Positions 52,551 through 64,000 of a stretch of 64,000 bases of DNA are shown here, piece after piece. The DNA comes from Nemania diffusa (lineage: Eukaryota > Ascomycota > Sordariomycetes > Xylariales > Xylariaceae): assembly GCA_038501195.1 (NCBI GenBank), contig JBBPUQ010000011.1:1860001-1924000 (forward strand), in the 5' to 3' direction. The notes beneath the pieces are model-generated. The model did no database searches. It worked only from the letters and a program-made list of their open reading frames with translations, and had not been told where the DNA came from. A program made the position numbers and the translations under genes. How positions within the stretch are numbered: position 1 is the first letter of the stretch; every line of letters begins with the position of its first letter.

Positions 52551-54018
52551 ATAAATAAAATTATAAAACAAAAGTTTAATAATTAAACTTTATAATAATA
52601 TGTTTTTTTTTTTTAAAAATTCTAAAGATTTAAAAAAAAGTTTTTAAAAAGTAAAACAAATTAAAAATTTAAATAATTATAATATAATTTAAAAAAATAA
52701 CATTGTTAAAATTATAAAAAAAGTTTTATATATTAATACTTTAAAAATAACTAGTATTAAAAACAAATAAATATTTATTTTTTTTAATATTAACATTTTT
52801 AATAAAATATTTAAAACTAATAATTTTTTATAATATATTAAATATAGTTAATATATTAAAATAAAAAAATAAATTTAATTTATTATTTCAAAAAAACATT
52901 ATATAATATAAATAGCAATATTTTAAAAATTATAATTTTTTATAGCTAGAAAAAAATATAAAATTAACATAATACTAATATTAAATAGTAAAAAAACTTA
53001 TATAAATTATTAATAAAATAATATATATTTTATTGTAACATTAAAAAAATGCGATTTTTATTTTTTAATATTTTTAAAACAAACATTAATAAATATATAT
53101 AAAAAATGTTTTTTTTTTATATTAAAAAATATATAAAATTTAGCAACATTAAAATTAAAAAAGCTGAAATAATTAAATAAAGCTTTAATTTTTATATTAA
53201 TATTATTTATTTTTATAATATTACAAACTAAATAATAAAAATAATATAAACATAAATAAAAAGTTTTAATTTTATAAAAAAAACTTTTTAATATATTAGT
53301 TATAACTTTTTTTTATATATAATAAACAAAATATTTTTTTTTTTAATAAATTAATTATTTGTATTAATTTTTATATTAATTTAAACTTATATAACAAAGT
53401 TTTTTTATATAATTTTTTTTAAAAAACTGTTAAAAAAGTTAAAAATTTTAAACAAACTATTTAATATATAAAATAATATTATTATATATACTGTTTATTA
53501 TATGTTTTTAATATATATAGTTTAAACTAAAAATATTTAGCTAAAACTACTGCAGTTAAATAATTTATAAATAAATTAGCAACATATTAATTTAAAAATA
53601 ATAAAATAATAATAAATATATTTTATAAATTGTTTTATAAACAAAAGTGTTTTATTTAATAAATAATTTAAAACAATTTTTATTAATTAAAAATAAAGCT
53701 ATTATATATATATAATTTTGCAAATATTTTTAAAAACTTTAAAATTAAACATTATTAGTTTTATTATTTTTAGTAATATATATTAAATAATTAAAGTAGT
53801 TTTTAAAAATGTTAATAATTTTAAACTAGTTTTTACAATTTTTAAAAAAACTAGCATTTTTATTATTAAAGTTTATATATATAAAAGTACAAACAAATAG
53901 TTTAAACTTAAAAAGCTTAAAATTAAAATTAATTATAAATTATTTAAAATATTTTTAAAATTTGTAACTAATAAATTAATAAAAAAATTAATATAAATAT
54001 TAATATAGAAATAAATAT

Positions 54019-54078
54019 AAAAATTAATATAAAAATTAATATAAAAATTAATATAAAAATTAATATAAAAATTAATAT
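54019..54078. repeat. 12-bp tandem repeat (AAAAATTAATAT)x5
   Basis: Five perfect consecutive copies, again more regular than the sequence around them. Confidence 0.85.
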
Positions 54079-57000
54079 ATAAAGTAAAAACATATTAGTA
54101 ATTTTTAATTTTAGTTATAACTAATTAATAAACATTAATTTATTTTTTAAAAGTTATATTAAAGTTTTTTTTTAATTAGTTTAATTGTTTTTTTAATATT
54201 TAATGTTTTATTATAATTATAACTTTTTTATAGTTTTTTTATATAAACAGTAAATTTATATTTTATATATATACTTTTATTATATATAAATTTATAAATA
54301 GTTTTGCTATATTTTTATATTGTTTTATAAACTAAAAGTTTTTAAAATTATTAGTAATATATTTATTAAATATTTAAATATTAAATTATAACAATATTAG
54401 TATAAATAAAGCGATTTAATTAATAAAACTAAATAAAAAAATAAAATTTACTTTTAAAATAATTTATTTTAAAATTGCAAAAAGTTTATAATTAGTTAAA
54501 AATAATAATAAAGCAAAAAAAAAACAATAACTTTTAATAAAATTTAATTTGTTAAATTATATAATAAAAAGCAATAAATATAACATATTTAAAAAAAGTA
54601 TAAATTTTAAAGTTTTATTTAAATATTAATTAATAAATTAAACTAATTTGTAAAGTTTATTTTTTATACTATTTATACTATAATATTTATTAACTAAATA
54701 AAGTTTAAATATATAATTTATAAATTTATAAAACAATTTAAATTTAATAAATTGTTAAAATTTATTTTAATATTTATTTATTTTATAATTTTTATTTATT
54801 TTATAACTTTTATTTATTTTATAACTACTATTAATTTTATTTAAATTATTATAACTTTTTAGCTTATATAACTAATTTATATTTAAATATTACTATTTTA
54901 TATATTATATTATTAACTGTTTATATTAAAATCATATATATTATATATAATATAAATTAGTTTTTTTTTCTGTTGTTATTATTTAGCTCTTTTTTACTTG
55001 TTAAATTTTTTTTTAAAATATTTCTACTAGTACAAATTATATTTTTTAGTTGCAGCATATTATAAGTAATAGTTTTAGTTTTTTTTTTACAACTAATAGT
55101 AAATAATTATAATATTTAATTAATAGTTACTATATTATATTTAAATAATAATAATATATTATATTATTTTTATAATAGCTAATTAAATAGCATTATTATA
55201 TATATTTTTATTTATATTTAAACAATTGTAACAATTTTATTACTAGCAACTATATTACTAAAAAAATAAAACAATAGTTAAAATTAATAAAGTTTAAGTG
55301 ATTTGTTTAATTTGTAAAAAATAAACAATAAAATTTATATTGTAAATAAAAATGTTTTAAACTAAATTAAACATAAATTAAAATAAAACTATTAAATATT
55401 TTTACAAAGTTATAATAATAACTTTAAAAATACAAATATTTGTTTTATAAATAAAAAAACAAGTAGCTATTTAATAATTTATATATTATTAAACAATATT
55501 AATAATATTATATATAAATAAAACAAATATAAAATTAAAAAACATTATTTGTTATATTTAGATTTTTTTAAATAAAAAAAAAAACTAAAAGTGTTTTTAT
55601 TAATTAATGTTTATAAATAATTAAGCTATAAAAAAAACTAGTAGTTTTTTTGTTATATTTTATATTTTGTATTATATAATTAAAACATATATAAAAACAA
55701 CTTTTTAAGTTTATTAAACAAAAATAAATATTTATTTATTAAAAAAATTAAAACTAAAATATATTTTGCTATTTTATTTAAAAATGCAATATTACTGCTT
55801 TTAGTTATATTTATTAAAAACTTTATATTTTGTTTTATTTTATTAAATATAACAGTTTAAAATAATATAAACTATTTAAACTATATTATAACATTAATAT
55901 ATATAACAGCGTTTTATAATTATTAAAACTTAATAATATATAATTAAATTAAATAAATAACTATATATTAGAACTTTTTATAAAATAAAGCTTAAAATAA
56001 TTATATTAAACAAAATTCTTTTTATTTATTTTATATATTAAGTTGTAAGCTAGTATTACATTAATACAAAAAAAAAATCTGTTTTAATATAATATATAAA
56101 TATATAAATATTATATTTTAAAGTTAGTTTGTACTTTTTTTATTGAAAATAATTTATTAAATTTTAATTAGTTTATAATATATAAAAAAGTAAAAAATAA
56201 ACAAAATATTAAAAAACAAATAGTATTTAATTAGCAAAATTAAACAAAGCTTTATATTAGTACAAAAAAGCTTAAAAATATAATAAGTTTTAATAAAACT
56301 ATATTTATTGTTAATATATTTTTAAGTTTAAGTAATAAAGCTATATTTAAAAGTTCGTTTTAATTAATGTTTATATAGTTAATATTATAACATACTGCTA
56401 AAAAGTTGCTAACAAAGCAATAAATATTACAAATTATATAAACTTATTAGTTATTAAATGTTATTATATTATTTAGTTTAACTACTAAAAAGCTAAAAAA
56501 GTTTATTGTATTAACTAAAAAATTTAACAAAAATATATTTTATTAAATATTAATAAGTTAACAAGTACTAAAAATTTTAAATAAAGTATAAAAACTATTA
56601 TAATTTATAACAATAATTAAAAAAAAAGCAAATAATATAATAGCATATTTATAAACTTTTAATATTATATATAATAAATAAAACATTAAAAATAAAATAT
56701 GTTATATAGTAGCTATAATAACTATAATTAACTAAAATAACTAGTTATTATTTAGTAATATTTTAATAACTTATATTAAAAATTAATTTTGTAAATATTA
56801 TAATAATTAATATACTATAGCTTTTAGTTTATTTTTTAATTAAAAAATTGTTTATTTTAACTTTAGTAATTTTATTAATGTTTAGTTATTTAATTTAATA
56901 TATTTTATAGCTTATAACATTTTTAAAAGTTTTATAAGTTTAAATATTAAAGTTTTAAATTTATATATTTTTAAAAAGTATTATAACAAATATAAAAAAT

Positions 57001-59144
57001 ACTATAAAGTACTAAATCGGTTAAAAATAAAAAAATAAAATAAAAAATTTAAAAAACTAATTTTCAAATAATATAACAAAACAAAAAAAAATTAATAAAT
57101 TGCTGTTTTATATATAATATTTTTACTATTAAACTATAAAAAGTTATTAAAATATAAAAGTTAAAATAATAAAATATATATTATTTTTAATTTAATAAAT
57201 AAAACTTTATAACTATATAATTAAACAAAATGTTTGTTTTATATTTATAAATATTATTTAAGTTTAATTATTAAAATCGAATTAAAAATTAACTTAATTA
57301 ATATAAACAAATAAAACAAATAAATTAATTAATTAATCGATTTTTTGCAATTAGTACAAAAAAAACAAAAAAAAAACTATTATATAACTTGTTTTACTAG
57401 TAAAAAGTACTACAGCTAAATTATTTATTTATTAAGCAAGATTTTTTATAATTATAAATATTATTATATAACATTATATATAGTATTATATATAGTAGTA
57501 ACTTTTTAAATATTATAAACTTTAAGTTTAATTAATTATTTAAAAAATACTTATTTATTACTAAAAGTTTTAAATAAACTAGTTGTTTAATTGTAATAGC
57601 ATTTGTAATACAATTATAATAATATTTAATTTATAATATTGTTTATAACTATTTGTTTAAAAAAAAGCTTCAAAATAAAAAATACAGCTAATTTATTTAG
57701 TTAATTAATTTTTAACTAATATATTAAGTTAGCAATATTTTTGAGCTAAACTAATTTTTGCTATTTTTTTGCAATTTTATAGCAAATAATTTTAAATTTA
57801 TATTGTTTTAAAATTGCAATATAAAATCAACTTAATTAATTTTATATTTATTAATATTTAAAAAATAATAATAACAAAAAATAAATATTATATAGTTTTT
57901 AAAAACTTTGTTATACTAGTTTAAATATATTATAAAAATTTAAAATTTTCAAAAAAAACAATAAATAAGATTTATTAAATTAAATTTTTCTAAGTTATAA
58001 TGTTTTATTTAAACATTAAATACAAAAAAGTCAGAAATTTTAAAATAAAAATATATAACAAAATATAAATTAAAATATTTGCTTAACTAATATATAAATT
58101 GTTTAATATATAATTAATAAATATAAAAAAACAAATATAATAAAAATTTATAACAAGTTTGTTTTTTTAATTAAAAAAAACAGTTAAAAACTAACTAAAA
58201 AGTAAAACTAATTAAATATTATATTATTAAACTTTTAATTTTAAATAATAAATAATTATTTAAATATTTAAATATACAATAGCAATATTAATAGTAATAT
58301 TATAATTGTTACAAAAATAAATAATAATAAAATTAATAATAAAGCTATAAATTTTAAAAACAATAATAAAATAATATAATATTTAAAACATTATATAATT
58401 AGTAAAACTAAATAAAATAAAAGTTAAATTATAAAACTTAAATATAATAAAAATATAAGCTTATATTATTAATAAAATTAAAAAAGCTTTATTAATAAAC
58501 AATAAATATTATAATTTTTTAAACATAATAACAATTTTAATTAATAATTAAAACTTTGTTATTAATTTAATATATTAAACTGCAGTTATTATATATAACT
58601 ACAAAAAGTACTTTTTAATATTTTTAGTTTATTTTATAAACAAAATAAATTTAAAAAATAAAATAATAAAATTTAATTGAACTAAATCAAAAGCATAGAT
58701 TTATAATATAAAACAAAAAAATTAAACTAAATAAAAAGTATATATTTATAATATAAAACAAAAAAGTTAAATTAAATAAATAATATATATATATAAATAA
58801 AAATGTAAAAAAGTAAATAAATAATAAATGCAGTTAAAAGTAATTAAATAAAATAGTAATAAAAAGTAAAATATAAATTTAATAGAAAAAAAAACCTATA
58901 TTAAACTTAAAGATTTAAAGTTTAGTTGTATATATAAGCTTTATTTAATTTATAGCTATATATAAATGCTGCATTATATATAGCTAATAAAAAGATTTAC
59001 TAAAATTTACTTAGTAAAATTTATTTTAAAGCTGCGTTATTTTTTATATAAAATATAAATTTATTTATTTAAAACGTAGCAGAATATATAGTTAGTAAAA
59101 AAAAAACTAAAAATAAAAGCTGCTTTTGTTTTTTATAGCTTGTT

Positions 59145-59262
59145 AAAGGTCTATATATAAACTGTATAAGCTATATAAGCTGTATAAGCTGTATAGCTTG
59201 TATAGCTTATATATATAGCTCTTAAAAACGAAAGCTTTTTTGCCCCTGACTTTAAAGAGCTT
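59145..59262. repeat. GC-retaining pocket with TATAAGCTG repeats and a hairpin at the core/flank border
   Basis: About five TATAAGCTG/TATAGCTTG units lie at 59,162-59,216. They are followed by AGCTCTT (59,217-59,223) and its inverse AAGAGCT (59,255-59,261) around a GC-richer centre with TTGCCCCTGAC. It marks the point where the sequence changes from the C-retaining core to the nearly pure A/T flank. Confidence 0.55.
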
Positions 59263-61789
59263 TTAGTTTAATAATAATTTAAATTTTAAAACTAAAAATA
59301 AAACAGTTTAATTTTTAATAAATTTAATATATTTTTATTATATAATAAAAAAAAATATATATATTTAAAATTAAATATTAATATTAAATAATTTCTATTT
59401 AAATAATAAATATAATATAAAATATTAATATAATTAAAATTTTAATTATTAAAAAAACTTAAATTAAAACTTTTAAATAAAAAAATCTTTTTATATAAAT
59501 AAATTAAATTTTAAATAATATAATAATTTAATTTAATAATATTAAAAGTTTTAAAATTATAAATATTATAATTATTTTAATATTAATTAAATTAATTAAA
59601 TTTTATATTTTAAATATATTAATTTTATTTTTATTATTATTATAAAATATAAATTAATTATATATTTATTTTAATAATATATAAAATATAATTATATAAT
59701 AAAATAATATAATAATATTAATTATATAAAAATAAACATATTTATTTTTTAATATTAATTAATTAAAAATTATAAATTATTTTATAAAATAAAAGTTTTA
59801 AAAGTTATATTATTAATTTAAATATTTTTATATAAAAAAATTTATAAAATTATTATAAAAAATTAATTATAATAATATTAATATTTTAATATTTTAAAAA
59901 ATTAAAAAGTTTTATTATTATTATTAATTATATAATTAAATATTAAAAAAATTTAAATTTTTATTAAAAAATAAATATAATTTTAATTATAAAATTATTA
60001 TTAATATTATATAAATTAATAAATAATTGATTTTATATATAATTAATATAAATATTTTATTTTAAATAATTAAATTTTTAAAATTTTTAAATATATATAA
60101 TATTTAAAATTTATTATATTAATATTAAATTTTAATATATTAAAAACTATTTAATTATATTATATATAATTTTAATATAAATTTTTTATTTAAAAATTTT
60201 TATAATAATATATAATTAATTAAAATTTTATAAAAAAAAATATTTATTAAAATATATTAAATTATTAAAAAAATCAAATAAATATATATATTATTTTATT
60301 ATATATTTAATATTTTATATAAAAAAATTAATTATTATATAAATAAAAAAATAATATTATAAATAATTATAAAAATTTTAAATAATATAATTAAATTAAA
60401 TAGTTTTATATTTATTTTATTAATATTTAAAATTTATTTTAAAATTAATAATAATTTATTTTTTTTATTAAAAGTTATTTAAAAAATAAAAACTATATAA
60501 TCAACTATAAAAATATTAAAAAATATTTATATAAAAATTAATATTAACTAAATTATATAAATTAAAAATAAATTAATATTATTATATAAAATATTTTTTT
60601 TATTTTTTTAAAATAAAATTATAATATAAAGAAAATATTAAAACTAAATAAAATTATATAAAATTTTTATAATTAAAAATTATAATATTATAATTAATAT
60701 AAAAAATAAATTAACTAAATTTTATTATATATAAATTAAATTATATTATTAATAAAAAATTATATTTAATTTATTATATAAAAAAATAACTTTTTATATA
60801 ACTTTTTTTAAATTATTAAATAATTATAATTTTAATATAAAAATAAACTAAAAAAATTATTTATATTTATTAATAATTAATATTTTATATTTAAAAAAAT
60901 TAATAATTATATTTTAATTATATAATTAAAATAAAATAATATAATTATTATATTTAATATATTTTTTAAATAATAAAATATAATTAAAATAAATATATTA
61001 ATAATTTAAAATATATTTTAATTTATATAATATAATTTAAATTAATATAATTATATAAAAACTTTTTAAATTAAATTTATATAAAAAATTAAAAATAAAA
61101 TAATTAAATTATATAAAAAGTTTAAATTAATTATATAAAATTATAAAAATAACAATAAAGTTTAAATTTTTATATAAATATTAATAATTTAATATATAAA
61201 TTAATAATTTATTATAATTTTAAAATTATAATTAATTTAAAATTATAATATATATATAAAGCTATAAAAGATTTTTTAAATATTTATATAATTATATTAT
61301 AAATTAAATTAAAAAATTTATATTTATTTATTAAAAAAATTAAAAAATAAATATTTAATAAATATTATATTTTAAATTATATAACTATTATATAAATTAA
61401 TTAAATTAAAATTATATTAATATAAAATTTATTATAAATATTATTATTAAAAATTAAATATAAAAATATTTATATATAATTTATATTTATTATATATTAA
61501 AAATAAATTTAATAAATTTATAATTATAAAATTTTAAATAAATAATATTTTTAATATTATATTTAAAAAATTTTTATATAAAAAAAAAACTAAATTATTA
61601 TTTTATATAAAATTAAAAATAAAATTAATATTTAAATATTTTATTAAATTTAATAAAATTAAAATTTAAATAAATAAATAAAAAATATTTTTTATTTAAT
61701 AAAAATAAATTAAATAATTATATATTATTAACTTTTATATAAAAAATTATTTTTAATAATATATTATTTAATAAATTTAAAAAATATAT

Positions 61790-62866
61790 ATTATATTTAT
61801 ATATTAATTAAAAATATTATATAATTTATTAATTATTATATAAATTTAAAAGTTATTAAATAATAATATTAAAATATTAAATATATAAATATAATAATAA
61901 ATTAATAATATATAATAAAAATTATATTATATATTTTTAAATTTTAATTATATAAAAATTTTTATTTTTATTAATAAAATATTTATAAATAATCAAAATT
62001 TAAGTTTTTAAATTAAATTTATAATTATATTAATTAATAAAAACTATATGAAAAATATTTTTATAATTAATAATAATATTATTTATTAAAATTTAATTAA
62101 ATATAAATAAATTATATATAATATATTAATAAATAAATTATATAATATAATTAATAAATTTAATTATATTATTATATTTAATATAACTTTTTAAAAAATT
62201 ATTTATATAATAAAATTATTAATTATATTATTAATTATATATATTAATTTTAAATTTTTATATAAATATTTAATTAAATTAAAAATTATATAAAAAAAAC
62301 GATTTATAATTAATATTATATTATTTTAAAAAATATATAAAAATTATAAAATTATAAAAATATATTAAATTAATAATAAAAATAATTTAATAAATATTTA
62401 TATAAAAAAAATATTTAATTAAATTTTAAAAAAACTAATTAATATAAATAAATTAATTATATAAATAAAAATATATATAAATTAATTAAATAATAATAAT
62501 AAAAAAAAACATTAATTAATATTAAAACTAAAATTACTATATAAAAAAAAAAAGCTTTAATATTAAATTAATAATTTAATAAAATTTATATATATATTTT
62601 AAATATATATAATTAAAATTTAAATTAAAACTTTTATTAAATAATTAAATAAATAAAAAATATAAAAATTTATTGAAATTTATAAAATTTATAAATTTTA
62701 TATATATATATATATAAATAATTTATATATAACTTTTTTAGTTATATTTTTTTTTATAAAATATATATATAAATTAATATAAAACTTTAAAATTTAAAAA
62801 TAAATTTTAAACTTTATAAATTATTTTAAAATTATATATATATATATATATAAAAAGTTTTATTAA
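61790..62866 (+). repeat. Right copy of the 1.05-kb inverted repeat (AT-saturated)
   Basis: This pairs with 24,376-25,430 in inverted orientation and with the undamaged fragment 25,427-25,737 in direct orientation over its last 309 bp. It ends at TAAAAAGTTTTATT after a TA tract. Sequence beyond 62,866 does not match what flanks the other copies, so this is a true repeat end. Very few C or G remain; those that do are mostly in AACTTT and AAAGTT. Confidence 0.85.
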
Positions 62867-62995
62867 TAAAAACAAAATATAAAAAATTATATAATTTATT
62901 AATTTTATTAAAAAAAGTTTAAAATATATTTAAAATTATATAATTAAACAAATTAATTAAATATAATATAATTTTAATTTTAATATAAATAATTA

Positions 62996-63126
62996 AATTA
63001 TAATTTATAAATAATTATAATTATATAAATTTATATAAATTATTAAATTATAACTTTAATAATTTAATATTTTTTTTAAAAAAGTTAATTTTATAATATA
63101 AATTATAAATATATTAACTATTATAA
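62996..63126 (+). repeat. Direct repeat, heavily mutated copy
   Basis: This aligns without gaps to 63,422-63,552 (offset 426). At every one of 20 differing sites this copy has T for C or A for G. Confidence 0.85.
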
Positions 63127-63421
63127 TTATTAAAGTTTAATTAATAAATTTAAGCTTTATTAATAATAAAAGTTAATTAAAACTTTTTTAAATATTTTAT
63201 ATATATATATAGCTATATAGGTTAATATAATTAAATATATAACAATATATTAATATATTTACTACTGTTAAATAAAAGGTTTAAGTTATATTTTCAATAA
63301 TTTCTATTAATAAAACTTTGTTTAAATTAAAAACAGCTAATAAAAACTTTGCTAAAACTAGAAATAGCTAGCAAAAAAAGAGTTAAGTTTAAAAATAAAC
63401 TTTTGTTAATTTAGTAAAAAT

Positions 63422-63552
63422 AGTTACAATTTACAAACAACTATAGCTATATAGATTTATATAAGTCGCTAAACTATAACTTTAGTGATTTAATATTTTT
63501 TTTAAAAAAGTTAGCTTTATAATATAAGTTACAAATATATTAACTGTTATAA
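63422..63552 (+). repeat. Direct repeat, lightly mutated copy
   Basis: This is the better-preserved partner of 62,996-63,126. It sits in a patch (about 63,210-63,555) with visibly more C and G (AGCTATATAGG, AAACTAGAAATAGCTAGC, AAGTCGCTAAAC) than its surroundings. Confidence 0.85.
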
Positions 63553-64000
63553 ATTATATATTTATATTAAAAAAACAATAGTTTTTAATTATTAATAAAC
63601 TTTTAAATAAGTTTAATTATTTAATAATTTAATAAATATATAAAATATTATAAAATAATAATAATATATTTATATTATAAGTTTTATTATTATAATAATT
63701 AATAAATTAATATTATATTAATTGTTTATAAAAATATTTTAATAATTTATTAATAAGTTAAAATATTAATAATTTTAAAAATAAAATATTTAAATTTAAA
63801 CATAAAAAAAATTTAAAATAAAAAAAATATATATAATATAATTATATTATTAAAAGTTATAATATTAAATTAATTAAAAAAAATAAAATGTTAATAATAA
63901 ATAATATTATATTAAAAATTTTAAAAATAATGTTATATTATTAAAAAACTTTTATAATAATAATTTAAATATAATAAAACTTTTTTTAAAATTAAATTAA

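Larger units (their letters stand above)
27700..59270. repeat. Core of the AT block with milder decay and many CpA/TpG remnants
   Basis: Between about 27,700 and 59,270 residual C and G are denser than in the flanks. They stand in contexts such as AACAA, GCAA, AGCT and TTGTT, whereas flank C is mostly in ACTTT. Both borders carry slightly GC-richer pockets (27,712-27,815 and 59,145-59,262). No gene or domain survives in readable form. The change in texture suggests different repeat families or ages, or fewer rounds of mutation. Confidence 0.6.
22230..64000. repeat. RIP-saturated, almost pure A/T heterochromatic block
   Basis: Base composition drops abruptly at about 22,230 and stays there to the window end. 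Lines I sampled hold about 2-4 G/C per 60 bases in the outer parts and about 4-9 in the core. No open frame or domain is believable; stops saturate all frames. Where copies can be aligned (24,376/61,790; 25,427/62,558; 62,996/63,422; 28,715/29,551) the differences are C-to-T and G-to-A, the signature of repeat-induced point mutation. The block is most simply a centromere/pericentromere or AT-isochore built of dead transposons. The window cuts it, so its full length is unknown. Simple repeats, poly-A/T runs and TATATA tracts occur throughout. Confidence 0.85.

Noticed and set aside
22230..64000. Nuclear copy of mitochondrial DNA as the source of the AT block
   Set aside because: Mitochondrial DNA is much less A/T-biased and would show gene remnants; the aligned copies show RIP-type transitions instead.
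22230..64000. CRISPR-like or spaced repeat arrays in the AT block
   Set aside because: Repeats are contiguous satellites or dispersed transposon remnants, without regular unique spacers.

Overview
The window is a piece of a filamentous ascomycete chromosome, most likely Pezizomycotina and probably Sordariomycetes. The grounds are short introns (50-99 nt, one of 254 nt) with GT...AG ends and CTAAC-like branch sites, compact spacing, a HET-domain NLR, a flavocytochrome b2-type enzyme with a fungal C-terminus, and a vast AT-only block whose repeat copies differ almost solely by C-to-T and G-to-A changes, the mark of repeat-induced point mutation (RIP). Species cannot be named from this.

Layout. 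Positions 1-22,230 are euchromatic and of normal base composition. They hold nine genes I could splice in frame: a secreted/single-pass surface protein (1,619-2,999 +), a DUF4202 protein (3,883-4,793 +), a cytochrome b5/FMN 2-hydroxyacid dehydrogenase (5,386-6,961 +), a small Rtt106/Pob3-like PH-domain protein (7,555-8,841 -), a Ure2-like glutathione transferase (11,435-12,376 +), an SRPK-type kinase (12,884-14,196 -), a 108-residue unknown protein (14,528-14,917 +), a Myb/SANT protein (16,374-17,429 +) and a HET/NB-ARC/TPR NLR (18,883-22,144 +). There is also a broken acidic-protein remnant (18,158-18,638 -) and a 118-bp solo-LTR/MITE-like insertion with a perfect 5-bp target duplication (15,481-15,598). 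The genes do not look like one pathway or cluster.

From about 22,230 to the window end (about 42 kb) the sequence is almost only A and T, with no believable gene. It has two regimes. The outer parts (about 22.3-27.7 kb and 59.3-63.2 kb) are nearly pure A/T, a few percent G+C in lines I sampled. The core (about 27.7-59.2 kb) has more residual C and G, roughly 10% in sampled lines. Inside it I could align several repeat families. A 1.05-kb repeat lies inverted at 24,376-25,430 and 61,790-62,866. A third, 310-bp copy of its end at 25,427-25,737 has nearly normal base composition and serves as an undamaged reference: about 75 of roughly 80 differences from the degraded copy are C-to-T or G-to-A. 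A 131-bp direct pair at 62,996 and 63,422 differs at 20 sites, all C/G to T/A. The block therefore reads as RIP-saturated repeat heterochromatin, either a centromere/pericentromere or an AT-isochore. The NLR gene sits directly on its edge.

All splice sites, alignments and counts were made by eye from the sequence. Nothing was searched against a database.
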